A stretch of DNA of 64,000 nt from Oscheius onirici. Lineage: Eukaryota; Nematoda; Chromadorea; Rhabditida; Rhabditidae. Shown here in pieces: positions 1 through 10,796 of the stretch; position 1 is the stretch's first letter; every line of letters begins with the position of its first letter. The position numbers were made by a program, and so were the translations under genes. The notes below the pieces were generated by a model. The model saw only the letters and a list, made by a program, of their open reading frames with translations, searched no databases and had not been told where the DNA came from. The DNA lies in the NCBI GenBank assembly GCA_932521025.1, contig OW051470.1:9286501-9350500 (forward strand), in the 5' to 3' direction.

Positions 1-33
1 TCCGGGGGCCTATTTTTGATCTCAATTTTTGCA

Positions 34-1068
34 GAGAAATGCTCTTGGACGACTACAGGCGTCCGGACGGGAGGAGTATATCAATTAGCAGCTTGCGCAT
101 ACCGAAGAAGGATGACGACGCCGATTCCGTCGGCTTTGTCGATATCGAAGACTTGAAGCGGCTGAATGCCATGGTGAGTCACAAAAAACTGATAATAGAC
201 AGTGACTGGTGAAGGTTTGGGCAGAAGAGGAAGAGAGAGACAGGAACACTGAGAGTCAGATAGACAGAGAGACAGTAACTGGGACAAGAACAGTAAATGA
301 GACAGAAAGAGTGACTGGAGAAGAAGGAACGGAGACTGTATGTGGTTGCATTGGTAGTACCGGAAATAGAGAGTCATATGGATACTGTATCCCAGTGACT
401 GTCTCTGTTTCCAGTTGTATACCAGACAGAACTGGAAACAGAGACAGTCACTGGGAGAGAGACAGAGTGACAGAAACAGGTACAGTACTCTGTGTGAGAC
501 TCTTGTGCTGTATCTCTCTGGACTACTGTAAGAGAAGAGAGTGAGAGAGTCTCTGGAATGAGTGAGAGTCACAGAGAGTACAGTAAACGGGGGAAGGATC
601 AGAGAAATAGGGTAACCAGAAAGGAAAGAGTCGCTGAGAGTGAGGAAGACAGAGGGGGAGAGACTCTGGAATGAGGAAGAGTCACAGAGACAGAGTACAG
701 GCGACAGAGACGGTATACTGTATGGGAGTGAGTGTCACATAGAGAGTACGGTAGACAGAGTCAGAGAGTAGAGGACGCAGAGAGTCAGGTCAATCAACTG
801 AACCTGCTCTTTTCAGTACCGACGACGTACCGTGGCCGAGGTCGTTCCCCTGCCCGTCCAACCTTCCCCAAAAGGCTTAGGAGCCGTCAAAGAGTGGCTG
901 AAACGGCGGCGAGAAATGTCAACGCGGAAAAAGCACTGCTACACGAACCCGATGCACGAACGAAAGCTGTCCGTCATGTCCGTCGCCGTTCCACTGCCCG
1001 TGCCGCCTCCACGCCGAAAATCGACATTTTTAAGGCTCCAGAAATTGTTGGTGTGCTTTCAGCACTAG
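34..1068 (+). CDS. C-terminal part of an unrecognised protein (5' end outside window)
   Basis: Two coding exons are visible, about 34-173 and 817-1068. The first opens behind a TTTTTGCAG acceptor and closes at ATG|GTGAGT. The second opens behind CTTTTCAG and ends at a TAG stop. They join in phase 0. The product begins with an acidic stretch (KKDDDADS, VDIEDLKRL) and becomes strongly basic (YRRRT, WLKRRREMSTRKK). It ends with a proline/arginine segment (VPLPVPPPRRKS) and a short hydrophobic tail. I see no membrane span, signal peptide or known domain in the visible 130 or so residues, so no function is assigned. The 643-base intron is almost entirely GAGAGTCACAGAGACAG-type simple repeat. A candidate AATAAA polyadenylation signal lies at 1214. 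The gene is convergent with the eIF2B alpha gene. Confidence 0.6.
174..816 (+). repeat. purine-rich GAGAGTCAGAGACAG degenerate repeat filling an intron
   Basis: The intron is dominated by imperfect GAGAGTCACAGAGACAG and GACAGAGAGTCAG units on the sense strand. The open frames seen across it are by-products of low complexity. The same family recurs at many places in the window (for example 28.2-29.1, 36.8-37.1, 40.3-40.6, 48.0-48.4, 53.5-53.9 and 63.5-63.7 kb). Confidence 0.7.
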
Positions 1069-1290
1069 AGCCTTGAGAAAGTTTTTGTGTCTGTAGAAAG
1101 TCAGAAAACTTAATAATTTCCCTAATTTTAGGCATAATATCAACAAATTGTATTTTTTACTTTACGGGTCCCGGAATCATCTCAAACCTTGTACTTTCGG
1201 CTTTACGGTCTGCAATAAATTTTTTTTCTCGTATAACATTTGTATTCTTTAACCACGAACAGTAACCATAAAAAACAGGGGAAAAATAGC

Positions 1291-3096
1291 TTATGTGTAG
1301 AGACGGATGAGTTCTTCGCCGACGGCTGCCGGGGTCAGGATTCCGAGGTCGGTGAAGAGGAGAGAGATGAACTGAAAGTTTGAATTTTAAGTGTGTAATT
1401 TGGGAAAGATACGTAGCCTTAGCAATTCGTATTTCAGCTGCGTATCTTTTGTTGAGTATCCAACAAAAGGCAGCCATAAATAAAGCTTTCTGGAAGAGCC
1501 AAAGGTTACGCGTAAAAGTAAAGAAATAAAGCGACATGTTTTAGTCAACAGTTACAAAAAGCCACCTTTCTATAAACGGAGACACGTTTTTTGGGGTCAT
1601 GTTCGTTGAGTGACCAAAACTTGACTTTTTTCCAAAATTTCGAATTGTTTGGCGACAAAAATTACTTGACAAAACATCGGTGGAGAGGCTAAGGAACGCT
1701 TCAGAGTTTAGAAAGGCGTGATATGCTACCATTGCGTCGTTTCTCAGCGGACGGAAAAGTACTAAAGCGTTACAACTTTTGTCATTTCAGAATGAGAAGA
1801 CTGAAAGTTTGTGTTTTAGCCTTTTAGAAACGTTCTCATTTTGGTCGGTTGAAAAAATGAATAAAAAGCAACCCACTTGAGGAGGCGTATAGTCGACTAG
1901 TGGATGTTCCGCCGCCAGATCCTTGCCCTTCAGGACGGACTTTCGGTATTTGAACTCTTCCGGAATGTCGGCCTGATTTAGAGGGTACTCTTTGACGAAT
2001 TTGATGCTCTCGGCCATTACGTAGAAGGGCTTATTTGAGGTTTTGGCACAGACGGCCAGCGTCAGCGTGCCAATCTTGTTGATGATTCCCCCAGTCTCCA
2101 TGACGCCTTCAGCTCCGACCAGGACCATTTGCATTCGTTCCATCACGTATCTGAATAAGAAAATAGGGGAAAATATATTAAAAAAAATACGCTGCAGCAC
2201 TATCCAGGATGAGAGTGGCCTTGATGCCGGCTTCTTTCAATGCAGCATGCATTTGTCTTCCAGAATTGTCCGGCTGTGATTCTGCTACCTGAAAATGGCT
2301 TCTTGTATGCAAAAAAACTGGGAATTGTCGCAGTTTTTATCAAACGACTGTGAGATGATTAGATTTTTCGAGAAAAATGTAGCATAGTCGAGATTCAGGT
2401 AATTTTTGTTGAGCCCACAAAATGAACCTAAGGGCCAGAAAATTGTGCAAAATACCTGCTAGCATCGAGAGCAAGATCAAAATAATGAATAATAACAAAA
2501 ATATGCGCTCACCCACACGTGGAGCTCGACGCCACAGCTGGCTGCTCGCTTCAGGGCATCACAGACGACTTTGCTGTAGGAATGTGTCAGAACGTTCTAG
2601 AAATAACATTTTCTACAAAAAATGTAGCGAAAAACCATGTTACTGCGAAAAAATGGCCTAGAGAATTTGCTTATGAGGTCACGGGACTTGGCCACGCGGT
2701 CCAGAAAGAGATCGCCTCGTTCGCAGTAATAATCCAAGACTTTTTGGAAATCTGGCTGGTCTAGAAGGTCGGCAGGGGCTAAAGAAACGAATCTAAAGTG
2801 AAGTTATAAGAAAAAATGATGAGGAACGAACACTCGGAACAAATCACTGGCACTTTTGATGGAAGTATTGCTGAAATCGGTCTCTAGCATCTCGTTGACG
2901 ACTTCTTCCAATTCATCGTTCAGTTGACGAGCTGTTTTTGCTGAAAATGCGTTTTGCGAAGATAAAAAGAGCTAAAACCTCTGCTAGCCTTCAGCCGTTC
3001 CAACAATGTCTCAATTGCGGCATGACCTGTGGATTTGTTGGCGTCTTCCTGTAGTAAACGGGTAAGATTGGTGGCGTAGGGATGGGCAGCAACCAT
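1291..3096 (-). CDS. EIF2B1: Translation initiation factor eIF2B subunit alpha
   Basis: Regulatory subunit of the cytosolic eIF2B guanine-nucleotide exchange complex, which recharges eIF2 with GTP and senses phosphorylated eIF2. Seven exons on the minus strand join in phase: 3096-2979, 2940-2832, 2792-2636, 2596-2513, 2288-2191, 2150-1877 and 1371-1291. They give 306 residues, against 305 in human. Hallmarks are [69 protein letters not shown] and the C-terminal FTDLGILTP. The start ATG lies directly after an AATCGTTCAG acceptor, consistent with trans-splicing, and it aligns with the start of the human protein. The exon at 2636 uses an unusual GTTTTT donor, chosen because it keeps the spacing to the THSYS block identical to the family. 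The gene is divergent from the PP2C gene. Confidence 0.95.
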
Positions 3097-3365
3097 CTGA
3101 ACGATTTGATTAGGGAAAATGAACTGAGTGAGGAAAAAAAACTGAGGAAAACCTAACAAAATCCAGGAAAATGTGTTTCAGACAATTTTTTAAACCCGCC
3201 CAATCGATTTGAAAAAGCGCGGCAATTCAAAGTACGAGATATTTTTGCCAACTTTGGAATCTCCAGCAGTTTTTTGTCTGATTCCCTCGACTTTAGAACG
3301 TTTACTACTTTTTTGCAGAACAATCTCGCACAAAACACAGAAAATTAAAATTCTTTCTCTTGAAG

Positions 3366-3762
3366 AACTTTTGGTTGTACTGCAGTAGGCGCCTCAGTTA
3401 GTTCAAAAAATTGGCGCCATTTTCCAACTTCCTATTTATCTTGGTTTTTCACCTGTTCTGTTTCATTTTCCACGCTTTTAACTGTGTTTAATCGATTCAG
3501 CGTGTAAAACAACCCCCTTGGTGTTCACATTGTTCGAAAAAAAGTCATAAATAGAGGAATATTACCGAGAACGGCTTATGAAGGAAAGCGTCTATTTTAT
3601 GTTATTTTCGAACAAATTTTACGTCCAGGAGCTTTTTATGCACGCAGAACTCGATAAACTTGCTTAGAAATGGGAAAAATAGAAGAAAAATGGAGAAAAA
3701 CGAAACTTCAAGGATGTTTGAACGAACTGAGGCGCCTACTGCAGTACAACCGAACTTTTTAC
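3366..3762. mobile_element. Foldback (MITE-like) element with about 40-bp inverted ends
   Basis: The left end (GGTTGTACTGCAGTAGGCGC at about 3373, continuing CTCAGTTAGTTC) reappears as a near-perfect inverted copy at about 3720-3755. The interior of about 320 bases has no coding potential. No clear target-site duplication could be picked by eye. It lies in the eIF2B alpha / PP2C intergenic region. Confidence 0.7.
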
Positions 3763-3835
3763 TAATGTACACTCCTCGAATATACTAGGAGAAATTATTT
3801 TTGACTTGATGCAATTCCCTAAAAGAAAAATGAAG

Positions 3836-4002
3836 TATGGTTTGTTCAAAAAAAGAGAGCTCGACCGTAACCCATGTATTTCCGCGCGAGACCCTTATAA
3901 CATGGAAACATAGGATACGCAGCTAAGTTTTCTGTTGTTATTCCGGTCTCACAGCGAATTAAATGGGTTATAGTCGAGCTCTCTTTTTTTAAACAAACCA
4001 TA
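3836..4002. mobile_element. Short foldback element with GAGAGCTCGAC inverted arms
   Basis: The arm at 3836-3877 (GGTTTGTTCAAAAAAAGAGA, then GCTCGACCGTAACCCAT) is repeated inverted at 3962-4002 with few mismatches. The 165-base unit is noncoding. An element with the same plan and a related outer end (GGTCTGTTCAAAAAG) lies at 34781-35000, so this looks like a dispersed family. Confidence 0.65.
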
Positions 4003-4591
4003 TTTTGGCCGTTCAAACCAGAGGAATACGCCCAGAATACGCAATGTTACGGGCCCATTTGTGAATGAGCGCCCACAAAGCCTCCACAAGTCAACAGTTT
4101 TCCTTGTTTTTCAGTCTCGAAACGTAGAAAAAAAGAAAATTGAATTAGCGCAAGCATTTGCTCTCAGTATTTTAATGTTGTTTCCATTCGTGTCGTCTCT
4201 TTCGTAGTGTTTTGCTTTCATATTTTCATTTTTTTTGTGCCTAAATATGTGAAAAATCAGCCTACTCGTCGATGTGAGCAAGCTGTACGATTTGTGCATT
4301 TCCGAGTAGAACCATCTTCTGCCGATGTTCGAGTGGATTGAAGCCATCTTCAGGTTCCTTTTTTCGTGGAAATCTCGTCGAGGTCCGTTTTGCTCTCAGT
4401 TTTATCTCTCTTCTTCCAATATTCCTCAGTTTTCTGTGTTCTTTTCCCGATTTGTTGTCAGTCATAGTCTAATTGCATGATACGAGGCTTCTCCAATCTG
4501 GCCACACATCCCATAGATTAGCCATGTCAATAGCTCAGTTAGATTCTTCTCCGTCCCGCTTTTTCAAATATTCCCAGATTTTTCAGAAAGC
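4003..4591. other. Noncoding upstream region of the PP2C gene
   Basis: No exon is supported here; the open frames lack splice context and family similarity. The last bases (TTTTTCAG just before the start codon) look like a trans-splice acceptor for the downstream gene. Confidence 0.4.
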
Positions 4592-6379
4592 ATGGACCGC
4601 AATAGACAGTACGTCAAATTCGATAAAAGTGGCCAGCTACTGGATGAGACTGGAAAGACTCTTTGGCAGGCACTGAACATGGGCTATGATCCCACTCCGA
4701 ATCAGTTTTCTGGTGGAAGCCAGCCCATGCCCATCATGCGCTACAAGGCACCGTACAGTCGCATTGCCGTCTTCGACATGAGAGCCGATGCCATACAGCT
4801 TGTGGTCGACGCTGTTCTCAATAAGTGAATTTTATGTCATTTTTTGTTTTGTCAATTTTTTACATTTTCTGCTAGACTATCTGAGCGTAAAACTAAAAAT
4901 TTATACAATTTCAGTGATCTGCCCTACTATGCAGCCTACGTGGTCGCTGTGAACATGGTCAACAATCTGAAAGACGAACTCGGCATAGAATTTGTGGAGT
5001 TCATTGAAAATGGTGAGTTTTCAAAAGCGTTCGAACAAGTCTTCTTTCTAGCCAATAACGACTACATCACTGAAGGCGCCGGTGCTTGGGCAAAGAAAAT
5101 CACAGACATGGTCCCTGTCTATGTGAAAAAATACCTCAGAGGCGAGGTCTACGTCAAAGGTGAGTCCTCATCTTCTTTTTACGCATTCCAAAACTCCAGA
5201 TCGATCTCCCGCCTGGTACCAAATCCAGGTGAGTTGCTTCTCGTGCAAGGGCAAAAGGAAGAGCCAAGAAGACAAATACGTCTGTCTGCCATCGCTTGAT
5301 GTTCACCACCCTGAGATAGTGGTATGTAATTTTTATGTATATATTTTGCTAGCGACAATGATGAGAAACACTTTGAGCTGAACCAGACTCCCGCAGGGAG
5401 AATGGGAATAATGTTGTATTGCGATCCTGAGTCACTTTTTAACTTTTTCTTCCAAAGTTTAAGAATTTAGCATTTGTTTTAGCCGGACATCCCTCTGTTT
5501 GCAATCTTTGATGGCCACAACGGTAGCAGCATTGCCAGTTACGTAGCTGCGCATCTGCCCTTCGAGTTCGGATTCGCTCTCAAAGGAAATACCGATGTGG
5601 GAGATGCTCTGACGGCCACCATGAAAAGTCTGGGTAGGTTTCCTTACTTTTTGTTATTTTCCATCGTAAGTTTTTTAGATAAGCGCATTGACGCTCGATC
5701 CAATGTCGAGCCCTGGCGATCTATTGGAGCTACGGCCGTTGTTGCAGCCGTCACTCCGAACGAGATTCACATCAGATGGCTCGGCGACTCACCTGCCTTC
5801 ATCATGCATTCAAGCGAGGTAAAGATGATCACCGAAAATCACAACGGCCATCTTGACCGAGAAGTTGAACGTGTCAAGGAAGCTGGAGGAGAATTCATTT
5901 GGCGAGATGGAGAGTCGCGTGTTCAAGGAGTCCTTAGCGTCTCGAGAGCACTTGGTACGCTTTTTTAATTTTATTTTAACATTCAGAAAGCATTAAAGTA
6001 ATGGTTCACCTATAGGCGATACATGCATGCGTCCGGCCATTTCCGGAGATCCGGACGAGATTGTCGTGGCCCGTGACCCAGACCAGTATCTGTTAATTCT
6101 TACCTGTGACGGCATCACAGACGTCTTCAAGCCCCAGGACATATACGCCCAAGTTAAAGATTACGTTCAGCAGTACGACTCTGACGGTCAGTTGAAATGA
6201 GCACAGCTCCGATACTCTCATTTTGTTTAGAATACGCTGAAATGTCCGAGCATATTGTGCAAGCCGCGATTGAGGCCGGAAGTGTCGACAACTGCACTTG
6301 TGTCATTGCCTTCCTGAGAACTCCTGAAGAAATATGGAACTTCTTCGGGGAGGGTCAAGATGGTGGAAGCAGTGACTAG
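4592..6379 (+). CDS. fem-2: PP2C serine/threonine phosphatase of the FEM-2/PPM1F type
   Basis: Metal-dependent protein phosphatase. In nematodes the PPM1F orthologue FEM-2 acts in the male-promoting sex-determination complex; that role is inferred here from family. Eight exons join in phase: 4592-4824, 4915-5012, 5052-5159, 5200-5321, 5483-5633, 5679-5954, 6016-6186 and 6231-6379. They encode 435 residues, close to the roughly 450 of C. elegans FEM-2. An N-terminal domain of about 155 residues, without catalytic motifs, precedes the PP2C fold. PP2C motifs are GKRKSQEDKY, AIFDGHNGS (metal-binding Asp), WLGDSPA, SVSRALGD, LTCDGITDVF and GSVDNCTCVIAFL. The last runs into LRTPEEIW, matching the PPM1F ending. 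The start follows a TTTTTCAG acceptor. AATAAA lies at 6592. Calling it PP2C is secure; FEM-2 orthology is likely from length and domain layout. Confidence 0.85.
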
Positions 6380-7020
6380 GGTCTTTCAAAAAGTACACAT
6401 TTGTTTGTCAAGTTCAGACAACCATTTTTAGATCTCTTTGATCATTTCTTACCAAAGACTACTTCCACGTCCATATTTTGTACAGATGTTTACTTGATCT
6501 TAACCCAAACCCCGTATTTTTAGTATATCATATTTCACACGTTGTACAGCTCATGACGAGTATTTTTCCCTACTGTACCTTTACACAACGGAATAAAAAA
6601 TATGTATCAGTCTGAGCCAGTGAGAAAATTACGTCAATATTTCGTGCTGGCATTTCACCGCACACCGAAAACATTTGAACTTCGTGAGAATGGCATATGT
6701 TTCCTCGACACGCGCACTGTTTCAGGGCCGTGTTTGTGATTCATCTGACATATTTTTATACTGTAAGGGTTTGAGTCGTTAACAGATACTGGTCTGGGTC
6801 ACCGGCGTAAAAAACGTTTGAGAAAACATTGCAGAAATGGCTTTACAATTTAATCCAGTTACAAAAATACCAAATTGCGTCTTCGCATTTTACGCCGAAC
6901 GGGATATTTCTGAATTACGTGTCTGTCAAAAGCTCTTTTCTCATTGTTTATCAACCCTTTATCGATTTTTACTCATTTCATTTCGGTCTAAAATCACAAC
7001 TTCAGTAGTTCTTGGACGTA
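6380..7020. other. Intergenic region with polyadenylation signal
   Basis: AATAAA at 6592 probably ends the PP2C message. A 65-codon frame opening at 6837 was examined as a possible first exon of the next gene, but no splice junction joins it in frame. A TTCAG acceptor just before the TAZ start suggests trans-splicing instead. Nothing else is seen. Confidence 0.35.
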
Positions 7021-7492
7021 ATGTGTCATCCTAACATCCAACAGCAACTAGTGAAGCGTAAAAAGGAAGTCATCGTGCAGGAAGTTGCACCTAGAGCGGA
7101 TGAATCTATTCAGGTAAAATGTTTTTTTGTATTAATAAATGTTAATTTAGCGTTGCATTGCTACGCTGACACACGCCTGCAAATGTACAGACATTACTTG
7201 TACTAGTTCGTCCTGCAACAAAATGAAGCGTGTCATCCATCATGCGAAGATGTGCAGTAGGCGACCTGCTTGCTATATCTGCAAACAGGTGATAGCCCTG
7301 TGCCAATACCATGCGAATGCATGTACTGTTCGCAACTGCACTGTGCCGCTCTGTCAGAACATCCGAGAAACAATGGCAACTCTTCGCGCAGGAGGAGGCG
7401 GAGCAAGCAGTGAGTTTTTGACAAAATATAAAACTCCGATAAATTTTTCAGCCAACACTGCTACCGGCGAGGTTCCTGCCACCCCAGAGTAA
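7021..7492 (+). CDS. Stand-alone TAZ-type zinc finger protein (CBP/p300 TAZ2-like)
   Basis: Three exons (7021-7113, 7151-7409, 7452-7492) encode only 130 residues. Residues about 31-105 are a complete TAZ domain: SIQRCIATLTHACKC, MKRVIHHAKMCSRR, CYICKQVIALCQYHANAC and CTVPLCQNI. This supplies the three HCCC zinc sites of the TAZ2 fold. In CBP/p300, TAZ2 binds transactivation domains of transcription factors and lies within a huge acetyltransferase; here there is no acetyltransferase, KIX or bromodomain nearby. The start ATG is fixed by an in-frame TAG 15 bases upstream, just inside a TTCAG acceptor. A short glycine-rich linker and an acidic end follow the domain. It could be a truncated CBP paralogue acting as a decoy or adaptor (inference). 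A decayed second copy lies at 10.2 kb. Confidence 0.85.
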
Positions 7493-9014
7493 AAGAATCG
7501 ACCCGGTTAGTACACGACACAGATACTACTACAAACATTAACATTCCTGTCACTGTTCTAATTTAATTAACTCCTTTGTTGTGTGCCTTATACTTATTTG
7601 TATTATTTGCATGTAAACTATAGTTCTTGACAAGCTTTAACCGACCGTATTTTCCAATTTTTTATTGACATAATTCATCTCTCTTGACGTAAAGAAGCAT
7701 AATAAAATGTTGACGAAACGGAGTTGCTTATTGCTTCTTTTCGATTTCGGATGTCAAATGATTTTAAACAGCCTTCAGTTTCACCTTTTTTCTCATAGCA
7801 TCTCCTTGAGATGTTTCATTTGTTGCAAAACATCTTCCGAAAGATTTTCTTTTTCACATTGTAACTGAATGTTTACCACCAAAATGCCACCAAAATTTGA
7901 CAGGAAGGGAGCAGTATAAGACCCAACTTCCCCACAAAATTTCAGACGATTTGCATTTTCTATGTCGATTTTTAGGGTCCGACCTCGCGGCACTGTCGGA
8001 CCCATAACTTTTTTTGAGAAAAACATATCGGCATGTTCTAAAGCCTATGGAATGCATTACTTATGAGGCTGTATAATTGCACAATACCAGACCAAGCCAT
8101 CGAATAGTTTTCTCAAACATTTGCTCCTAAACTTTTTTTTCATTTGACGAAAATCACCATGCAGGGAGTATCATGGAATTTTTTTGTCAAAAATTTTTAT
8201 TCTTCCAATACCATCGTACTAACTTCCGTTTACCAAAAAAAGTTTGTTCCGCGAAATTCGCGATGGAAGTGGCGAAAAAAGGTCGAAGAATGTCTCATGG
8301 AATGTTTTAGAAGCTTCCAGAATTCCAGCTTTTTGTGTTCTCAAAAAACAACGCAGAAATTGATTTTTCCAGTGTGAAAAATATACGAAATCGCGGATTT
8401 TGGATATTTCCGGTCAAACGTCCTTCTGCCATTTCATATCAAATTTTTTAATGTATAATTAAAATCGATTTTCTCAGTTTATGTACCCTTTTTAAATCTT
8501 CTTTGCGCATCCGACACTTTCAGCTAGTTTATGTCATTATAAAATCGAACAGAAACAAATGGAACATGTCAAAGAGATTGCCGAGGAGCAAGACGGATCT
8601 GGCAGTTTGAACCATTACCAGAGTATTCAGATAATTTGGTTTTTGTGTCGAATTCAAAGAACTCCTGCAGACGATAACGCATATTGTAGTTTTCTAATTT
8701 TTTAACCGCTTCAGAATATGCCTTATACTTATTTGTATCATTTGCTTGAGCCGAACAGAAAGACTACTTGATCGAAATGAGTGTAAACGCGAGGATTTCG
8801 GAGACTAATGAAGACTTGAAAACTTTTCGTGTCTGGTCCGGTGAGATGACGGAGAGAAAGAGAGAACAGAAATTTATTAAAACGGATAAAAATGAACCGG
8901 CACTTGACTTTGAGACTTGGATTCCTAGCGAAATACATTTGGGGGGAGGGAAAATTGAAGATCCTAGGTTGAGGCTAAGGACCTGAGGCAGTGAAGGAAA
9001 GAACTAGAAAGTGA
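7493..9014. other. Intergenic region with remnants of duplication
   Basis: No exon with splice support was found. A polyadenylation signal (AATAAA near 7701) follows the TAZ gene. The string CTTATACTTATTTGTAT occurs at about 7588 and again at about 8723, and CGGAGTTGCTTATTGC near 7720 resembles TGGAGTTGGTTATATC near 9962. These suggest that the TAZ locus was duplicated in tandem and then decayed. A 72-codon frame at 8768-8986 is open on the plus strand but has no recognisable homology. Confidence 0.35.
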
Positions 9015-9936
9015 TCAATTTCGGCGACGACGAGGCTCAATCTGGTAGGAGAGCTCCATCAGACGACGTTGATTCTCAATGACGCGAAAGTTTCTCATCA
9101 AGTTCAGCGTCTCGAAGATCTTCTTTGGCTCGTAGGAGGCCTCTGAAAAAGGTTTTCTTTCCACATGTTATGCATTTTTTGTACGCAATTTTGCGTTAAC
9201 CTTTTATAGCACCGTCTGAAATTCAGCGAAGCCTTCCCTGACTGGTGTAATGGTAAGTGGCGCGCTATGCCATCGGCGAGGTTGGGGGTTCGGATCCCCA
9301 GTAGATTTTTCTCTTTTTTTTTGTTTTCGTTTTTTGAACGTAACTTTGCGCCATATATTACTCAAAACTACTATAGACCATTTCCAACGAATAGCGGCAG
9401 TGAGGCAATTCTTTAAAGCGTGTCTCCGGCTTCGAAAAATCGCTGCGAGACCAATTGCGCTGGTTCCATCACGATTGCAGAGGGTCCCGACACGATCTCA
9501 TTCAAAAAAATTTATTTTCGCATTTTCGACTGTTTACACTCGTTTTTTGGGTTCCAAACCATGTTTAATCGATTCGGCACCAAATTTTACATCAGATAAG
9601 CGCATTTCGATAACAAAAATATAGCAGAACTGGAAGGAAAAGGCGAAAACAGTGTTTTTGTTCTATCCTATTTTTTTTCTTTCCAAAGCACAATAATTTT
9701 GATGTCGGAATAGACGTAACTGATGTAAAATTTGATGCTGAATCGGTTAAACACAGTTTGAAAACGATAAAACGAGTGCAAAGCGTCAAAAAATAAAAAA
9801 TAAGCAAGATCGTGACGGGACCAATGCGAATTGGTCCTGCAGCGGTTTTGGCATTTTTGGCATAGCCGAAGGCTTCCTTTAACGAGTGCTCACCAATTGT
9901 ATCTTCCTCTGTTTTTGTCCTTTCGTTAACTGACAT
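9015..9936 (-). CDS. Small unrecognised protein, 56 residues
   Basis: Two exons, 9936-9894 and 9142-9015, join in phase (donor ATTG|GTGAGC, acceptor TTTTTCAG) and end at TGA. The product is highly charged: an acidic, lysine-bearing N-terminus (NERTKTEEDTIE), then a helix-like middle (KKIFETLNLMRNFRVIENQRRLMEL), and a basic end (IEPRRRR). There is no signal peptide or membrane span. The codon pattern and clean splice sites argue for a real gene, but I do not recognise the family. The 751-base intron holds a tRNA-like remnant and a foldback element, both of which inflate it. The first exon is short (43 bases), so an alternative first exon is possible. Confidence 0.5.
9237..9312 (+). pseudogene. 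tRNA-like remnant with pol III A and B boxes
   Basis: TGGTGTAATGG fits the A-box consensus, and GGTTCGGATCC at about 9288 is one change from the B-box consensus. A T-rich run (TTTTTCTCTTTTTTTTT) follows. The acceptor ends do not pair well and the anticodon arm is imperfect, so this is more likely a degenerate tRNA or the head of a tRNA-derived SINE than a working tRNA. It lies inside an intron of the minus-strand gene, in the opposite orientation. Confidence 0.45.
9428..9862. mobile_element. Foldback element with arms of about 170 bases
   Basis: The left arm contains CGCTGCGAGACCAATTGCGC, then CATCACGATTGCA, CTGTTTACACTCGTTTT and TTTAATCGATTCGGCACCAA. The right arm carries the same blocks inverted and in reverse order, ending with GGACCAATGCGAATTGGTCC. 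The spacer is about 90 bases. It is inserted in the intron of the small minus-strand gene. Related fragments (TTAATCGATTCAGCGTGTAAAA) occur near 3490, 17330, 45840 and 55850. Confidence 0.65.
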
Positions 9937-10249
9937 AATCGAATAAAAATCCTGACAAAATGGAGTTGGTTATATCTGCTCCTAGCTATTACACGTTTAT
10001 TTTTTCGAAAAGCTTTCTGTTTCATGCTACCAGGTTCGCTTTTCTCCTCGATACGCTTCTTGACATGCTACATTAGTTGTTGCTATTAAGTTCCGATGGT
10101 AACGCTTTTCTATTTTCTGCTCAAGTAGAAAACTGACTTTATATTGTTTTTTCGTCTTAATCGCATACATATTTTTTCTCGATTCCTGGATGTGTTAGCT
10201 TTTTTCATTTCCTCCTCTTTTCCATAGCCATGTAGTGATTTTTACATAG

Positions 10250-10477
10250 AATCACCGCTAGTTGCCCAATCTGCAAACAGTTAATTTCTTTGTGCAGTTA
10301 TCATTCGAAACCAATTCGCAACTGCTCGGTACCATTCTGTCAAAACATTAAAGACAGACGGGCCAACCTTCGCTCAAGAGAAGAGACAGCAAAACGTCAG
10401 TTTTCAACAAATAACCACACATTTGCGTTTTTCAGCCGGCGTAGCTGCCAATAAGCTCCCGGATACCTCGAAGTAAA
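10250..10477 (+). pseudogene. Decayed tandem copy of the TAZ-domain gene
   Basis: Two exon-like blocks (10250-10396 and 10437-10477) reproduce the second half of the upstream TAZ gene. They include the same intron position, the same splice phase and a similar short C-terminus ending in TAA. Recognisable parts are SCPICKQLISLCSYH and NCSVPFCQNIK. Compared with the intact copy, the third zinc site has lost two residues and one cysteine between the histidine and NC. The first half of the domain is not readable: an in-frame TGA lies upstream, and only a faint match to the RCIATLTHAC region appears near 10050. I therefore treat it as a pseudogene. Confidence 0.65.
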
Positions 10478-10796
10478 CAACTAGGCGGTACATCTGATGT
10501 TCTTCGATACTCCGGCAAATGTTTACTTCCTGTTTATACTTTCTGATTGATTCATTTCCCGTACCTTCGTATGTATTCTTTTGTATCAACTTCAGTAAAG
10601 CTTTGTACCATGACGAGTATAAACTAAGTACAATTTCATTTTTAAGAAGGAAACATAGCTATATTTAGGCACAGGTTTTCGTTGCAATCGATTTTTTCCA
10701 TATAAACTGCGTGTTTCCGATAAAAATAGCGTTGAATTGTTGAAATTTCATTAAAAGTAAGCTCCAAAATGTACAATATCCTTCCGAGAAATCCGT

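Noticed and set aside
209-544. Open frames on both strands in the first intron
   Set aside because: They run through GAGAGTCAGAG simple repeat, have highly skewed composition and lie between two well-defined splice sites.
1157-1732. Minus-strand open frames of 126 and 63 codons
   Set aside because: The first runs antisense-frame across the last eIF2B alpha exon and its intron, the second lies in the intron; neither has homology.
6837-7034. 65-codon frame proposed as first exon of the TAZ gene
   Set aside because: All three phases of the downstream acceptor lead to a stop or the wrong frame; the TAZ start is fixed at 7021.
8768-8986. 72-codon plus-strand frame
   Set aside because: No splice partners, no homology and no ATG context; left as uncertain noncoding.
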